A DNA stretch of 64,000 nucleotides from Xenopus tropicalis. Lineage: Eukaryota > Chordata > Amphibia > Anura > Pipidae. The DNA lies in assembly GCF_000004195.4 (NCBI RefSeq), contig NC_030679.2, positions 152,086,284 through 152,150,283 on the forward strand, in the 5' to 3' direction. Positions 24,089 to 36,450 of the stretch are shown piece by piece (position 1 is the stretch's first letter; each line of letters starts with the position of its first letter). The translations under genes and the position numbers were made by a program. The notes under the pieces are model-generated. The model was not told where the DNA came from. It saw nothing but the letters and a program-made list of their open reading frames with translations, and did not search any database.

Positions 24089-25290
24089 GCTGCATTCCTA
24101 GCTGGCCAGTTAGTTACCCCAGCCCGAGGCCTAGTGTGTGCAGCAAAGGGCAGGACCCAGGGACACAAGGTGGGCATGGTGCCAGGCAGTTGGTGGGGCT
24201 GCATTCCTAGCTGGCCAGTTAGTTACCCCAGCCCGAGGCCCAGTGTGTGCAGCAAAGGGCAGGACCCAGGGACACAAGGTGGGCATGGTGCCAGGCAGTT
24301 GGTGGGGCTGCATTCATAGCTGGCCAGTTAGTTACCCCAGCCCGAGGCCCAGTGTGTGCAGCAAAGGGCAGGACCCAGGGACACAAGCTGGGCATGGTGC
24401 CAGGCAGTTGGTGGGGCTGCATTCCTAGCTGGCCAGTTAGTTACCCCAGCCCGAGGCCCAGTGTGTGCAGCAAAGGGCAGGACCCAGGGACACAAGCTGG
24501 GCATGGTGCCAGGCAGTTGGTGGGGCTGCATTCCTAGCTGGCCAGTTAGTTACCCCAGCCCGAGGCCCAGTGTGTGCAGCAAAGGGCAGGACCCAGGGAC
24601 ACAAGCTGGGCATGGTGCCAGGCAGTTGGTGGGGCTGCATTCCTAGCTGGCCAGTTAGTTACCCCAGCCCGAGGCCCAGTGTGTGCAGCAAAGGGCAGGA
24701 CCCAGGGACACAAGGTGGGCATGGTGCCAGGCAGTTGGTGGGGCTGCATTCCTAGCTGGCCAGTTAGTTACCCCAGCCCGAGGCCCAGTGTGTGCAGCAA
24801 AGGGCAGGACCCAGGGACACAAGCTGGGCATGGTGCCAGGCAGTTGGTCGGGCTGCATTCCTAGCTGGCCAGTTAGTTACCCCAGCCCGAGGCCCAGTGT
24901 GTGCAGCAAAGGGCAGGACCCAGGGACACAAGGTGGGCATGGTGCCAGGCAGTTGGTGGGGCTGCATTCCTAGCTGGCCAGTTAGTTACCCCAGCCCGAG
25001 GCCCAGTGTGTGCAGCAAAGGGCAGGACCCAGGGACACAAGCTGGGCATGGTGCCAGGCAGTTGGTCGGGCTGCATTCCTAGCTGGCCAGTTAGTTACCC
25101 CAGCCCGAGGCCCAGTGTGTGCAGCAAAGGGCAGGAGCCAGGGACACAAGCTGGGCATGGTGCCAGGCAGTTGGTGGGGCTGCATTCCTAGCTGGCCAGT
25201 TAGTTACCCCAGCCCGAGGCCCAGTGTGTGCAGCAAAGGGCAGGACCCAGTGAAACAAGCTGGGCATGGTGCCAGGCAGTTGGTGGGCAG
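24089..25290. repeat. 109-bp minisatellite, ~11 copies
   Basis: The unit begins GCTGCATTCCTAGCTGGCCA and repeats every 109 bases with very few substitutions (CAAGGTGGG or CAAGCTGGG, TGGTGGGG or TGGTCGGG). A series of overlapping 67- and 96-codon frames at 109-base steps is an artefact of the repeat. Confidence 0.97.
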
Positions 25291-25576
25291 GCATGAAGGC
25301 CCAAGGATTCAGGGATTGTACTGTATACAAAACAAGTGGCTAATTCTGTTAGTGGTCAAACGTAAGGTTACTGGCCCACTGTTACAGTGTGTGTCTCTTT
25401 GTACAGAACTGCTGTGTAACGGGCAGGGATAGTGGCACCGTGCCCTGTATTTACCCACCTGGGCAATAGAAACGGCTCACACTCACATATGGGCATTCTG
25501 CTCTCCCACCTCTTACCCACACATACCTGTCTGACTGTATCTGCTGCAACAGGCAGCACTACTGCCAATCCAACGC

Positions 25577-26050
25577 AGGTACCCACAGGCAGGCACTCAC
25601 AGGCAGGTACTCACAGGTAGGTACCCACAGGCAGGCACTCACAGGTAGGCACCCACAGGCAGGTACTCACAGGTAGGTACCCACAGGCAGGTACTCACAG
25701 GTAGGCACCCACAGGCAGGCACTCACAGGTATGCACCCACAGGCAGGCACTCACAGGTAGGTACCCACAGGCAGGTACTCACAGGTAGGCACCCACAGGC
25801 AGGCACTCACAGGTAGGTACCCACAGGCAGGTACTCACAGGTAGGCCTGACTGTATCTGCTTCAACAGGCAGCACTACTGCCAATCCAACGCAGTTACCC
25901 ACAGGCAGGTACTCACAGGTAGGTACCCACAGGCAGGCACTCACAGGTAGGTACCCACACATACCTGCCTAACTGTATCTGCTGCAACAGGCAGCACTAC
26001 TGCCAATCCAACGCAGGTACCAACAGGTAGGTACCCACAGGCAGGTACAC
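25577..26050. repeat. 14/28-bp minisatellite with higher-order interruptions
   Basis: Alternating AGGTACCCACAGGC and AGGTACTCACAGGT words give a 28-base super-unit. Twice the array is interrupted by a longer block starting TGACTGTATCTGCT or AACTGTATCTGCTG and continuing GCAACAGGCAGCACTACTGC. This block is also present at the left border (25532), so a larger unit has been copied too. Confidence 0.92.
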
Positions 26051-28170
26051 AAGGGGCCAATGGGGTGCCAGATACAGTGAGTTGGGCCCTAATGTTGCAC
26101 AGTGCTCTGTACAGAGCAGGCTAGGTGTGTGTAATTAGCAGCAATTAGCCCCCAGTCTGTCTGCCATTGTCTCTGTCCCTCCCCACTCACCTGGAACAAA
26201 CAAGCCCCGCGCCAGTGATCACAATGGGCACTTACCCTCCGACAGAAAGAGCCGGCCCTCTGCAAATACACTCAGCAAAGTGGGGGCTAATAAATGTCAT
26301 GGAAGTGTGTCATTTCCCTTTCAGCTGAAACCCATCTCCCTCGGGGGTCTCTGGGCCATACATGGGCCAATCAAAACTTCCGACACACTGTGTGCTTGGG
26401 GCCCCCTGACTGATAATGCATATGTTATTGTCCTGTCACATTGGCTCATTATCCTTGTGTTCTACCCACAATGCAGAGCTCTTCCCCTTGCACCCCGATG
26501 CCATTGTGCCCAAGCGGCAGTGCCTAGGAGTTAGAATAATGGCGCGTGGCATTTATAATGGCAGTAATGTGGCCCTGGGTACCCCGCTGGCATTAATCCC
26601 AGGGCCCCTTGCCCCCACCGGGATATTGTATGCACTGTTCCTTTCAGTGGGCCAGTGGAACCCTATCAGTACCTGTCGGGCCCAGTGTGGCCCAAGCCCT
26701 GCCCCGTATGGCCGAACATGAGACTGATTGTTTTCAGCCCTTTATTTTGATGACAAAAGCCTTGGAAGTGTTAATGTCACACGCGTTCCCCCATTGTTGT
26801 GTAAACAGGGGCCCCCTGCTGCCATATACAGAGAATTCTCAGAATGCCCGGCCCAGTGCACACAGCAGATAAGGGCAGATAAGAGACTGCCCCCTCCCTG
26901 CTGTCTCTCATACGCACCTTTAGCTCCCCACTGGGGGGCGCATTGCCAACTTGGGGCGCAGTATCGAGGCAGCTCCATTCCATATAGCACTGCCAGGCCT
27001 CAGCTCCTTGTTGCTATGCTCTTATAGCAACCATAACGGTGTGTGCAGCTCACTGCTACTGGGAAAGAATTCCCTTAGTGGTTCTGCTTCCCCCCTGAGC
27101 CCAGTTACACTTTATATAGAGAGTGGGTCTCGGGGGGCACACACAGAGCCACGGGCCTCCGGTTGGCAAGAGAGTTTTGCAGCAGTGCACTACAGCGAGG
27201 CCTTGTTAGGAATCAGGCAAGATCTCCCAATCACACACGGTTCCATGTGTTTGACCCACAGACTGCGAGCTCTTCGGCCCATTCATGCACTGCTGGTTCC
27301 GACTGGACTATCCGAGCCTTTGTAGCAAAAATGTTGCACTGCCGCTTTCCTAACATTGTAGTATAAACAGTGCGCCGGTACCTGCCCCCGGGGCAAATCA
27401 TCTTCCTGCTTGTTGGCCCACATCCCTACATACCCCCCAGCCCCCCATATTACCCAGACCCCTTACACATTGGGGGGGAGTGTAATCATCAATTTGTGTA
27501 ATCATCAATTGCCCTCGTAACCCCTATATGTTCCTTCCAAAGTACATTACGTTTAAAGTGGGGCTTCTCTGTACCCTCACCTTTTCAAATGTATTTTCCA
27601 AGGGATACAGGGTCCGTATCGTGACCCCTTGAAACGTACATGAAGCAGTCAGTAGATTTGGGGGTGGCCGCTGCCTCCAGTATTTTTCCACTGTCTGCCC
27701 CAGCCATATAAAGACACAAATTCCGCTGTTTGTATGGTTTTTACTTGCCCTTGAATAGATGAGCTCTTTAGCCACTGGGCTGCTGTGGGAAGCTTGCTGT
27801 GCAGCAGCCCTACACCCCTAGTCATAATACAGGGAGCTTTATTTGGCAAGGGAATTATAGAGAGAAAGGGGCCGATTGGATCAGGCGCACAGGGGTACCA
27901 TAGGGTCCCAGCCCAACTGGGATGTAGAAATAAGCCCAGAGCAGGCAAAACCCCTGAAGCAGTACTGCTGCAGAACGTCGCAGCCAGAGGGGGGGGGGGG
28001 GTAATTTCCCAGGGGGAGGAAACAGGGCAAAGCAATGTCTGTTTTGGGTTAAACATGAGTGTAGCAAGTACCAGTGAGACTGGGAATGTGTCCTGCCCCC
28101 CTGCCCTCACACTCACTCGCACACACATGGACCCAATGACCCACACCCCTAACTGAATCCACACCCTGCT
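26051..28170. other. Single-copy-looking DNA, 2.1 kb, no gene recognised
   Basis: The longest repeat-free stretch upstream of the channel gene. Open frames on both strands are short, overlap each other and show no recognisable domain. I cannot exclude small non-coding or regulatory elements. Confidence 0.45.
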
Positions 28171-28175
28171 GTTGT

Positions 28176-29136
28176 TCTGTGGGTCTGAGTGGTGCGGGGG
28201 GGCTCCGAGTGTGCGTGACAGTGGGCAGGGGGGTCAGTGCCTGTGGGTCTGAGTGGTGCGGGGGGGCTCCGAGTGTGTGTGACAGTGGGCAGGGGGGTCA
28301 GTGCCTGTGGGTCTGAGTGGTGTGGGGGGGCTCCGAGTGTGCGTGACAGTGGGCAGGGGGGTCAGTGCCTGTGGGTCTGAGTGGTGCGGGGGGGCTCCGA
28401 GTGTGCGTGACAGTGGGCAGGGGGGTCAGTGCCTGTGGGTCTGAGTGGTGTGGGGGGGCTCCGAGTGTGCGTGACAGTGGGCAGGGGGGTCAGTGCCTGT
28501 GGGTCTGAGTGGTGCGGGGGGGCTCCGAGTGTGCTTGACAGTGGGCAGGGGGGTCAGTGCCTGTGGGTCTGAGTGGTGCGGGGGGGCTCCGAGTGTGCGT
28601 GACAGTGGGCAGGGGGGTCAGTGCCTGTGGGTCTGAGTGGTGTGGGGGGGCTCCGAGTGTGCGTGACAGTGGGCAGGGGGGGTCAGTGCCTGTGGGTCTG
28701 AGTGGTGCGGGGGGGCTCCGAGTGTGCGTGACAGTGGGCAGGGGGGTCAGTGCCTGTGGGTCTGAGTGGTGTGGGGGGGCTCCGAGTGTGCGTGACAGTG
28801 GGCAGGGGGTCAGTGCCTGTGGGTCTGAGTGGTGCGGGGGGGCTCCGAGTGTGCGTGACAGTGGGCAGGGGGGTCAGTGCCTGTGGGTCTGAGTGGTGCG
28901 GGGGGGCTCCGAGTGTGCGTGACAGTGGGCAGGGGGGTCAGTGCCTGTGGGTCTGAGTGGTGCGGGGGGGCTCCGAGTGTGCGTGACAGTGGGCAGGGGG
29001 GTCAGTGCCTGTGGGTCTGAGTGGTGCGGGGGGGCTCCGAGTGTGCGTGACAGTGGGCAGGGGGGTCAGTGCCTGTGGGTCTGAGTGGTGCGGGGGGGCT
29101 CCGAGTGTGCGTGACAGTGGGCAGGGGGGTCAGTGC
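28176..29136 (+). repeat. 64-bp G-rich minisatellite, 15 copies
   Basis: The unit begins CTGTGGGTCTGAGTGGTGCG, continues with a G6-7 run, GCTCCGAGTGTGCGTGACAG, and ends TGGGCAGGGGGGTCAGTGC. Copies differ only by TGCGGG/TGTGGG and one-base changes in G runs. Multiple G runs per unit make the + strand G-quadruplex prone. Confidence 0.97.
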
Positions 29137-29233
29137 AGAGATTTTGGCTTTTCTGTATTTGAGTTCAAATCCCGTTCTGAGCTCCGTCGTCTGCTCTAGG
29201 ACCCCCAGCACGTAACCAAATTGCAGAGTATTA

Positions 29234-29843
29234 AGGCCCCCATACACGGGCCGATTCTAGCTGCCGATATGGGTCCCTTAGGCAGATCCAGCAGCTAATC
29301 GGCCCGTGTATGGGCACTACCGACGGGCCTGCCCGACCAATATCTGGCCTAAAATCAGCCATATCTCGATCATGCAGGTTAGAAAATCTAGTCGGATCGG
29401 GGGGCGCATCAGCTCGTTGATGTGATCCCCGAACCGACTTTGCCTATACCCCTCATTATACTTATCCTGGATTCTCCCGTAGGTGGGGATATCGGGAGAA
29501 GATCCTCTCGCCAAACGAGCGGATCTTATGGTGTATGGGGACCGATATTATTGTAGGAAAACCTCGTTTCGTACGATAATCGGTGCGTGTATGGCATGTC
29601 GGCGAGTCGACCGATGTCGCAGGAAGCTGCTGATATCGGACGACTCGCCGATCGGACAAGTTTGAAAATTTTGATCGGGCGCCATAGAAGGCGCCTGACC
29701 AAAATTCTCCCTTCAGAGCTGAATCGGCAGAAGGAGGTAGAAATCCTATTGTTTCTCCTTACCTGCCGATTCAGCCCTGAATGGTGTGTGGCGGACCGAT
29801 GGTTGTACGAAACATCGTCGGATCGCCACGTGTATGGCCACCT
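29234..29843. mobile_element. Harbinger-like MITE, 610 bp
   Basis: Inverted ends AGGCCCCCATACACGGGCCG (left) and the complement of AGGTGGCCATACACGTGGCG (right) are flanked by TTA at 29231-29233 and 29844-29846. The interior is a patchwork of hairpins around CGATCGG, GTCGGCGAGTC and GAAGGAGGTAGAAATCC, with no ORF. The right end directly abuts the 62-bp array. Confidence 0.82.
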
Positions 29844-31268
29844 TTAATGTGTCTCTATACAGCCTGTGTGTGGGTAGATTGTACCAATATCTGTCCTGTG
29901 TGGAACTAATGTATCTCTATACAGCCTGTGTGTGGGCAGATTGTACCAATATCTGTCCTGTGTGGAACTAATGTATCTCTATACAGCCTGTGTGTGGGCA
30001 GATTGTACCAATATCTGTCCTGTGTGGAACTAATGTATCTCTATACAGCCTGTGTGTGGGCAGATTGTACCAATATCTGTCCTGTGTGGAACTAATGTAT
30101 CTCTATACAGCCTGTGTGTGGGCAGATTGTACCAATATCTGTCCTGTGTGGAACTAATGTGTCTCTATACAGCCTGTGTGTGGGCAGATAGTACCAATAT
30201 CTGTCTGTTCTGTGTGGAACTAATGTGTCTCTATACAGCCTGTGTGTGGGCAGATTGTACCAATATCTGTCTGTTCTGTGTGGAACTAATGTGTCTCTAT
30301 ACAGCCTGTGTGTGGGCAGATTGTACCAATATCTGTCTGTTCTGTGTGGAACTAATGTATCTCTATACAGCCTGTGTGTGGGCAGATTGTACCAATATCT
30401 GTTCTGTGTGGAACTAATGTGTCTCTATACAGCCTGTGTGTGGGCAGATTGTACCAATATCTGTCCTGTGTGGAACTAATGTGTCTCTATACAGCCTGTG
30501 TGTGGGCAGATTGTACCAATATCTGTCTGTTCTGTGTGGAACTAAAGGTGGCCATACACGAGGCGATTTCGCTCGTTGTGCGATGAACGATTATATCGAC
30601 AAACGATCGTATGGCGATCAAGTTCCCATACGATATGCCATCCACGGGCAACGATAATTCGGGAAAGATTTTGTCGCATCATTATCGTAAAATACCTACG
30701 ATCGTACATCTACGTACGATCGATGTCGTTGCTGGCAATCGTGACATGCGCAGAGAACAATCGTTGAAAGACAAATGTCTGACACTCACACCAACTGGCA
30801 GATTTTATCGTTAAACGACCAAAATTTTTAAACCTGGCCGATCGATTTTGGGGACGATAATGTCGGCTCGTTTAGTGGGCCGACGATCGTTCGTACACCA
30901 CCAACTATACGATAACTTAACGATAGCATCGGATCGTTCGGGAATCGGTCGTTTGTAAGTAAAAAATCGGTCCGTGTATGGCCACCTTAATGTGTCTCTA
31001 TACAGCCTGTGTGTGGGCAGATTGTACCAATATCTGTCCTGTGTGGAACTAATGTGTCTCTATACAGCCTGTGTGTGGGCAGATTGTACCAATATCTGTC
31101 CTGTGTGGAACTAATGTGTCTCTATACAGCCTGTGTGTGGGCAGATTGTACCAATATCTGTCCTGTGTGGAACTAATGTGTCTCTATACAGCCTGTGTGT
31201 GGGCAGATTGTACCAATATCTGTCCTGTGTGGAACTAATGTATCTCTATACAGCCTGTGTGTGGGCAG
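29844..31268. repeat. 62-bp minisatellite, ~16 copies, split by a MITE
   Basis: The unit begins TAATGTGTCTCTATACAGCC and includes GGGCAGATTGTACCAATATC. Some copies carry an extra TGTT (CTGTCTGTTCTG). The array is split at 30546-30987 by a MITE inserted at the TAA of one unit. Confidence 0.96.
30546..30987. mobile_element. Harbinger-like MITE inside the 62-bp array, 442 bp
   Basis: Ends AGGTGGCCATACACGAGGCG and complement of AGGTGGCCATACACGGACCG. TAA is duplicated at 30543-30545 and 30988-30990. Removing the element plus one TAA restores the GTGTGGAACTAATGTGTCTC junction found in every array unit, so the target duplication is shown directly. The interior is rich in CGATCG and ACGATA words, with no ORF. 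Confidence 0.9.
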
Positions 31269-32050
31269 AGTTGCAGTTGTGCGGCGCTGACCCGTTGCTG
31301 GGGAATGCAGGCAGTTTATGGGCCGCGGTGCAGTTTAATCTGTAACAGAGGTGTTTGTTTGCCCATAATCATTGCTCAGTGTGTAATCCTCCTGGCACAC
31401 GTTTATATGGCACAACCTCTTCATGGGGGGGCAGAATTGGTTCTGATTGTACCCCTGGAGCAAACCATGTCAGGGGGACCCCTACCCTGATTCTCCAGTG
31501 AGAGAATGGGGGGGAGCAGAGCTACAGACTGTGGCAGTGTATATAGCAGATTCCAACCTGACTGGAATCCAAAGTAGTCTCTTTGCTGGTCCAACAGGGG
31601 CTGAATTTCCCATAAAGCTTGGGGGGCAACTAAGAAGTGAGGGGGAATTTGGGTGACTGAGAGAAGAACAAACAGATCAGGTGAATTGTTCTCTCTGTGA
31701 CCCTGACTCCTCCAGTCTGACCTTTTACTGCTGCAATAAACTCTTTTACTGCCCCCAAGGAGTCAATGTTTAACTGGGACCCCCCCCAACATATAGAACT
31801 GAACTGCCCCATCTCCAGCTCAATCCCAAACATCCCTGTTTCCTTACAGCCCTCATTACTCCCATTCTCACTTACTGGGAGACGTAGGGCGGGCAGTGGC
31901 ACCCGTGGGAGGACTTGCCCCTTGTGCCACTGTATTAGCCACGCTGTCACCCACTGTCACTGCAGCCTGGGCAGATACAGTAACCCTTGGGGCAAAGGAG
32001 CCAGTATAACCCCGCATCTTTCCTACCTGAGGAAGGCTCCTACGACTGAA
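31269..32050. other. Single-copy-looking DNA, nothing recognised
   Basis: No credible exon or RNA gene; the end merges into the 135-bp array. Confidence 0.4.
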
Positions 32051-32053
32051 ACA

Positions 32054-33778
32054 TGGGGCACAAATAAGCACTCACCCCAAATCCCCCCCTAACTGGCCTT
32101 CAGGCTGGGCCCCCTTAGCCCATAACAAGGTTACAGATATATAGAAACATTGGGGTAACAGTCACCCCGCTATAGTTCCAGGGGTACCCAGGGCACAAAT
32201 AAGCACTCACCCCAAATCCCCCCTAACTGGCCTTCAGGCTGGGCCCCCTTAGCCCATAACAAGGTTACAGATATATAGAAACATTGGGGTAACAGTCACC
32301 CTGCTATAGTTCCAGGGGTACCCAGGGCACAAATAAGCACTCACCCCAAATCCCCCCCTAACTGGCCTTCAGGCTGGGCCCCCTTAGCCCATAACAAGGT
32401 TACAGATATATAGAAACATTGGGGTAACAGTCACCCCGCTATAGTTCCAGGGGTACCCAGGGCACAAATAAGCACTCACCCCAAATCCCCCCTAACTGGC
32501 CTTCAGGCTGGGCCCCCTTAGCCCATAACAAGGTTACAGATATATAGAAACATTGGGGTAACAGTCACCCCGCTATAGTTCCAGGGGTACCCAGGGCACA
32601 AATAAGCACTCACCCCAAATCCCCCCCTAACTGGCCTTCAGGCTGGGCCCCTTAGCCCATAACAAGGTTACAGATATATAGAAACATTGGGGTAACAGTC
32701 ACCCTGCTATAGTTCCAGGGGTACCCAGGGCACAAATAAGCACTCACCCCAAATCCCCCCCTAACTGGCCTTCAGGCTGGGCCCCCTTAGCCCATAACAA
32801 GGTTACAGATATATAGAAACATTGGGGTAACAGTCACCCCGCTATAGTTCCAGGGGTACCCAGGGCACAAATAAGCACTCACCCCAAATCCCCCCCTAAC
32901 TGGCCTTCAGGCTGGGCCCCCTTAGCCCATAACAAGGTTACAGATATATAGAAACATTGGGGTAACAGTCACCCCGCTATAGTTCCAGGGGTACCCAGGG
33001 TACAAATAAGCACTCACCCCAAATCCCCCCCTAACTGGCCTTCAGGCTGGGCCCCCTTAGCCCATAACAAGGTTTCAGATATATAGAAACATTGGGGTAA
33101 CAGTCACCCCGCTATAGTTCCAGGGGTACCCAGGGCACAAATAAGCACTCACCCCAAATCCCCCCTAACTGGCCTTCAGGCTGGGCCCCCTTAGCCCATA
33201 ACAAGGTTACAGATATATAGAAACATTGGGGTAACAGTCACCCCGCTATAGTTCCAGGGGTACCCAGGGCACAAATAAGCACTCACCCCAAATCCCCCCC
33301 TAACTGGCCTTCAGGCTGGGCCCCCTTAGCCCATAACAAGGTTACAGATATATAGAAACATTGGGGTAACAGTCACCCCGCTATAGTTCCAGGGGTACCC
33401 AGGGCACAAATAAGCACTCACCCCAAATCCCCCCCTAACTGGCCTTCAGGCTGGGCCCCCTTAGCCCATAACAAGGTTACAGATATATAGAAACATTGGG
33501 GTAACAGTCACCCCGCTATAGTTCCAGGGGTACCCAGGGCACAAATAAGCACTCACCCCAAATCCCCCCCTAACTGGCCTTCAGGCTGGGCCCCCTTAGC
33601 CCATAACAAGGTTACAGATATATAGAAACATTGGGGTAACAGTCACCCCGCTATAGTTCCAGGGGTACCCAAGGCACAAATAAGCACTCACCCCAAATCC
33701 CCCCCTAACTGGCCTTCAGGCTGGGCCCCCTTAGCCCATAACAAGGTTACAGATATATAGAAACATTGGGGTTACAGG
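32054..33778. repeat. ~135-bp minisatellite, ~13 copies
   Basis: The unit contains GGCACAAATAAGCACTCACC, AACTGGCCTTCAGGCTGGGC, AACAAGGTTACAGATATATA, GAAACATTGGGGTAACAG and GCTATAGTTCCAGGGGTACC. Copies are nearly identical. The GATATATAGAAACATTGGGG portion matches the 25-bp unit of the array that follows. Confidence 0.96.
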
Positions 33779-34215
33779 TAGTTACATAGTTACATAGGGT
33801 TGAAAAAAGACCAGTGTCCATCAAGTTCAACCCATCCGAGTAAACCCAGCACACAACCTATACTAACCAATCTATACACTCACATACATAAACTATAAAT
33901 ACACCCACTAGTACTAACTGTAGATATTAGTATCACAATAGCCTTGGATATTCTGATTGATCAAGAACTCATCCAGGCCCCTCTTATAGGCATTAACAGA
34001 ATCTGCCATTACCCCATCTCTAGGGGCATTCCCCAACCCCCTCACTGCCCTCACCGTGAGGAACCCCCTACCCAACATCCCCCGGCAGGGCATTCCCCAA
34101 CCCCCTCACTGCCCTCACCGTGAGGAACCCCCTACGCTGCTTCAAATGGAAGCTCCGTTCCTCTAATCTAAAGGGGGGGCCTCTGGTGCGTTGATTGTTT
34201 TTATGGGAAAAAAGA
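33779..34215 (-). mobile_element. CR1 LINE 3' fragment inserted in array
   Basis: It begins GTTACATAGTTACATAGGGT, the common CR1 3' terminus in frogs read on the opposite strand. It continues with TGAAAAAAGACCAGTGTCCA, then the C-terminal RT/3' region to about TTTTTATGGGAAAAAAG. It matches the 3' part of the element at 59669-61778. Array sequence lies on both sides. A 63-base segment starting GGCATTCCCCAACCCCCTCA is present twice here. Confidence 0.85.
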
Positions 34216-34859
34216 AACATTGGGGTTACAGGTATATAGAAACATTGGGGTTACAGATATATAGATACATTGGGGTTACAGGTATATAGATACATTGGGG
34301 TTACAGGTATATAGAAACATTGGGGTTACAGGTATATAGAAACATTGGGGTTACAGGTATATAGATACATTGGGGTTACAGGTATATAGAAACATTGGGG
34401 TTACAGGTATATAGATACATTGGGGTTACAGGTATATAGAAACATTGGGGTTACAGATATATAGATACATTGGGGTTACAGGTATATAGAAACATTGGGG
34501 TTACAGGTATATAGAAACATTGGGGTTACAGGTATATAGAAACATTGGGGTTACAGATATATAGAAACATTGGGGTTACAGGTATATAGAAACATTGGGG
34601 TTACAGGTATATAGAAACATTGGGGTTACAGGTATATAGAAACATTGGGGTTACAGGTATATAGAAACATTGGGGTTACAGGTATATAGAAACATTGGGG
34701 TTACAGGTATATAGAAACATTGGGGTTACAGATATATAGAAACATTGGGGTTACAGGTATATAGAAACATTGGGGTTACAGGTATATAGAAACATTGGGG
34801 TTACAGGTATATAGAAACATTGGGGTTACAGGTATATAGAAACATTGGGGTTACAGGTA

Positions 34860-35064
34860 CAGTGGAGGAAATAATGATTTGACCCCTCACTGATTTTGTA
34901 AGTTTGTCCAATGACAAAGAAATGAAAAGTCTCAGAACAGTATCATTTCAATGGTAGGTGTAACAGTGGCAGATAGCACATCAAAAGGAAAATGGAAAAA
35001 AGAACTTGAAATAAAAGATAGCAACTGATTTGCATTTCATTGAGTGAAATAAGTTTTTGAACCC
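34860..35064. repeat. Left terminal inverted repeat of Tc1 element
   Basis: Pairs with 36246-36450; the only differences noticed are G versus T in GGTAGGTGTAACAG and in AAAAAAGAACTTG. Confidence 0.93.
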
Positions 35065-35214
35065 CTACCAACCATTAAGAGTTCTGGCTCCCACAGAGTG
35101 GTTAGACACTTCTACTCAATTAGTCAACCTCATTAAGGCACCTGTCTTAACTAGTCACCTGTATAAAAGACACCTGTCCACAGAATCAATCAAGCAGACT
35201 CCAAACTCTCCAAC

Positions 35215-36229
35215 ATGGGAAAGACCAAAGAGCTGCCCAAGGATGTCAGAGACAAAATTGTAGACCTGCACAAGGCTGGAATGGGCTACAAAACCATTAG
35301 CAAGAAGCTGGGAGAGAAGGTGACAACTGTTGGTGCGATTGTTGGAAAATGGAAGGAGCACAAAATGACCATCAATCGACCTCGCTCTGGGGCTCCACGC
35401 AAGATCTCACCTCGTGGGGTGTCAATGATTCTGAGAAAGGTGAAAAAGCATCCTAGAACTACACGGGAGGAGTTAGTTACTGACCTCAAATTAGCAGGGA
35501 CCACAGTCACCAAGAAAACCATTGGAAACACATTACACCGCAATGGATTAAAATCCTGCAGGGCTCGCAAGGTCCCCCTGCTCAAGAAGGCACATGTGCA
35601 GGCCTGAAGTTTGCCAATGAACACCTGAATGATTCTGTGAGTGACTGGGAGAAGGTGCTGTGGTCTGATGAGACCAAAATAGAGCTCTTTGGCATTAACT
35701 CAACTCGCTGTGTTTGGAGGAAGAAAAATGCTGCCTATGACCCCCAAAACACCGTCCCCACCGTCAAGCATGGGGGTGGAAACATTTTGCTTTGGGGGTG
35801 TTTTTCTGCTAAGGGCACAGGACAACTTATTCGCATTAACGGGAAAATGGACGGAGCCATGTATGGTGAAATCCTGAACGACAACCTCCTTCCCTCTGCC
35901 AGGAAACTGAAAATGGGTGGTGGATGGGTGTTCCAGCACGACAATGACCCAAAACATACAGCAAAGGCAACAAAGGAGTGGCTCAAGAAGAAGCACATTA
36001 AGGTCATGGAGTGGCCTAGTCAGTCTCCGGACCTTAATCCAATAGAAAACCTATGGAGGGAGCTCAAGCTCAGAGTTGCACAGAGACAGAAACCTTAGGG
36101 ATTTAGAGATGATCTGCAAAGAGGAGTGGGACCAACATTCCTCCTAAAATGGGCGCAAACTTGCTCATCAATTACAAGAAACGTTTGGCCTCTGTGCTTG
36201 CAAACAAGGGCTTTTCCACTAAGTATTAA
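35215..36229 (+). pseudogene. Tc1 transposase, frameshifted
   Basis: The start is the ATG of [20 protein letters not shown], a typical Tc1 N-terminus followed by paired-like helix-turn-helix regions ([31 protein letters not shown]). The catalytic domain has [21 protein letters not shown] and [11 protein letters not shown], the three acidic blocks of a DD34E enzyme. The tail ends ANKGFSTKY and a stop at 36229, giving about 338 codons, near the family's usual 340. The frame is lost near 35605, where AHVQA runs into a stop, and again near 36093 after AQRQKP. At least one more shift lies near 36130. The catalytic residues are intact but no full protein can be made. Confidence 0.92.
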
Positions 36230-36245
36230 GTCTTTTTTTGTTAGA

Positions 36246-36450
36246 GGGTTCAAAAACTTATTTCACTCAATGAAATGCAAATCAGTTGCTATCTTTTATT
36301 TCAAGTTATTTTTTCCATTTTCCTTTTGATGTGCTATCTGCCACTGTTAAACCTACCATTGAAATGATACTGTTCTGAGACTTTTCATTTCTTTGTCATT
36401 GGACAAACTTACAAAATCAGTGAGGGGTCAAATCATTATTTCCTCCACTG
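36246..36450. repeat. Right terminal inverted repeat of Tc1 element
   Basis: Reverse complement of 34860-35064, followed by the target TA. Confidence 0.93.

Larger units (their letters stand above)
34860..36450 (+). mobile_element. Tc1-type transposon, 1591 bp with 205-bp inverted repeats
   Basis: Ends begin CAGTGGAGGAAATAATGATT and its exact complement, flanked by TA on both sides (34858-34859 and 36451-36452) as expected for Tc1/mariner. Inverted repeats are about 205 bases each with two mismatches visible by eye. The interior holds a transposase gene with broken frame. The insertion lies inside the TATATA part of the 25-bp array unit. Near-identical inverted repeats suggest a recent insertion. 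Confidence 0.95.

Noticed and set aside
24138..25432. A ladder of overlapping 67-, 96- and 140-codon frames
   Set aside because: Their start points step by 109 bases, the unit length of the array.
26051..28170. Possible gene in the repeat-free upstream block
   Set aside because: Many short competing frames on both strands, none with family resemblance or consistent splice sites.
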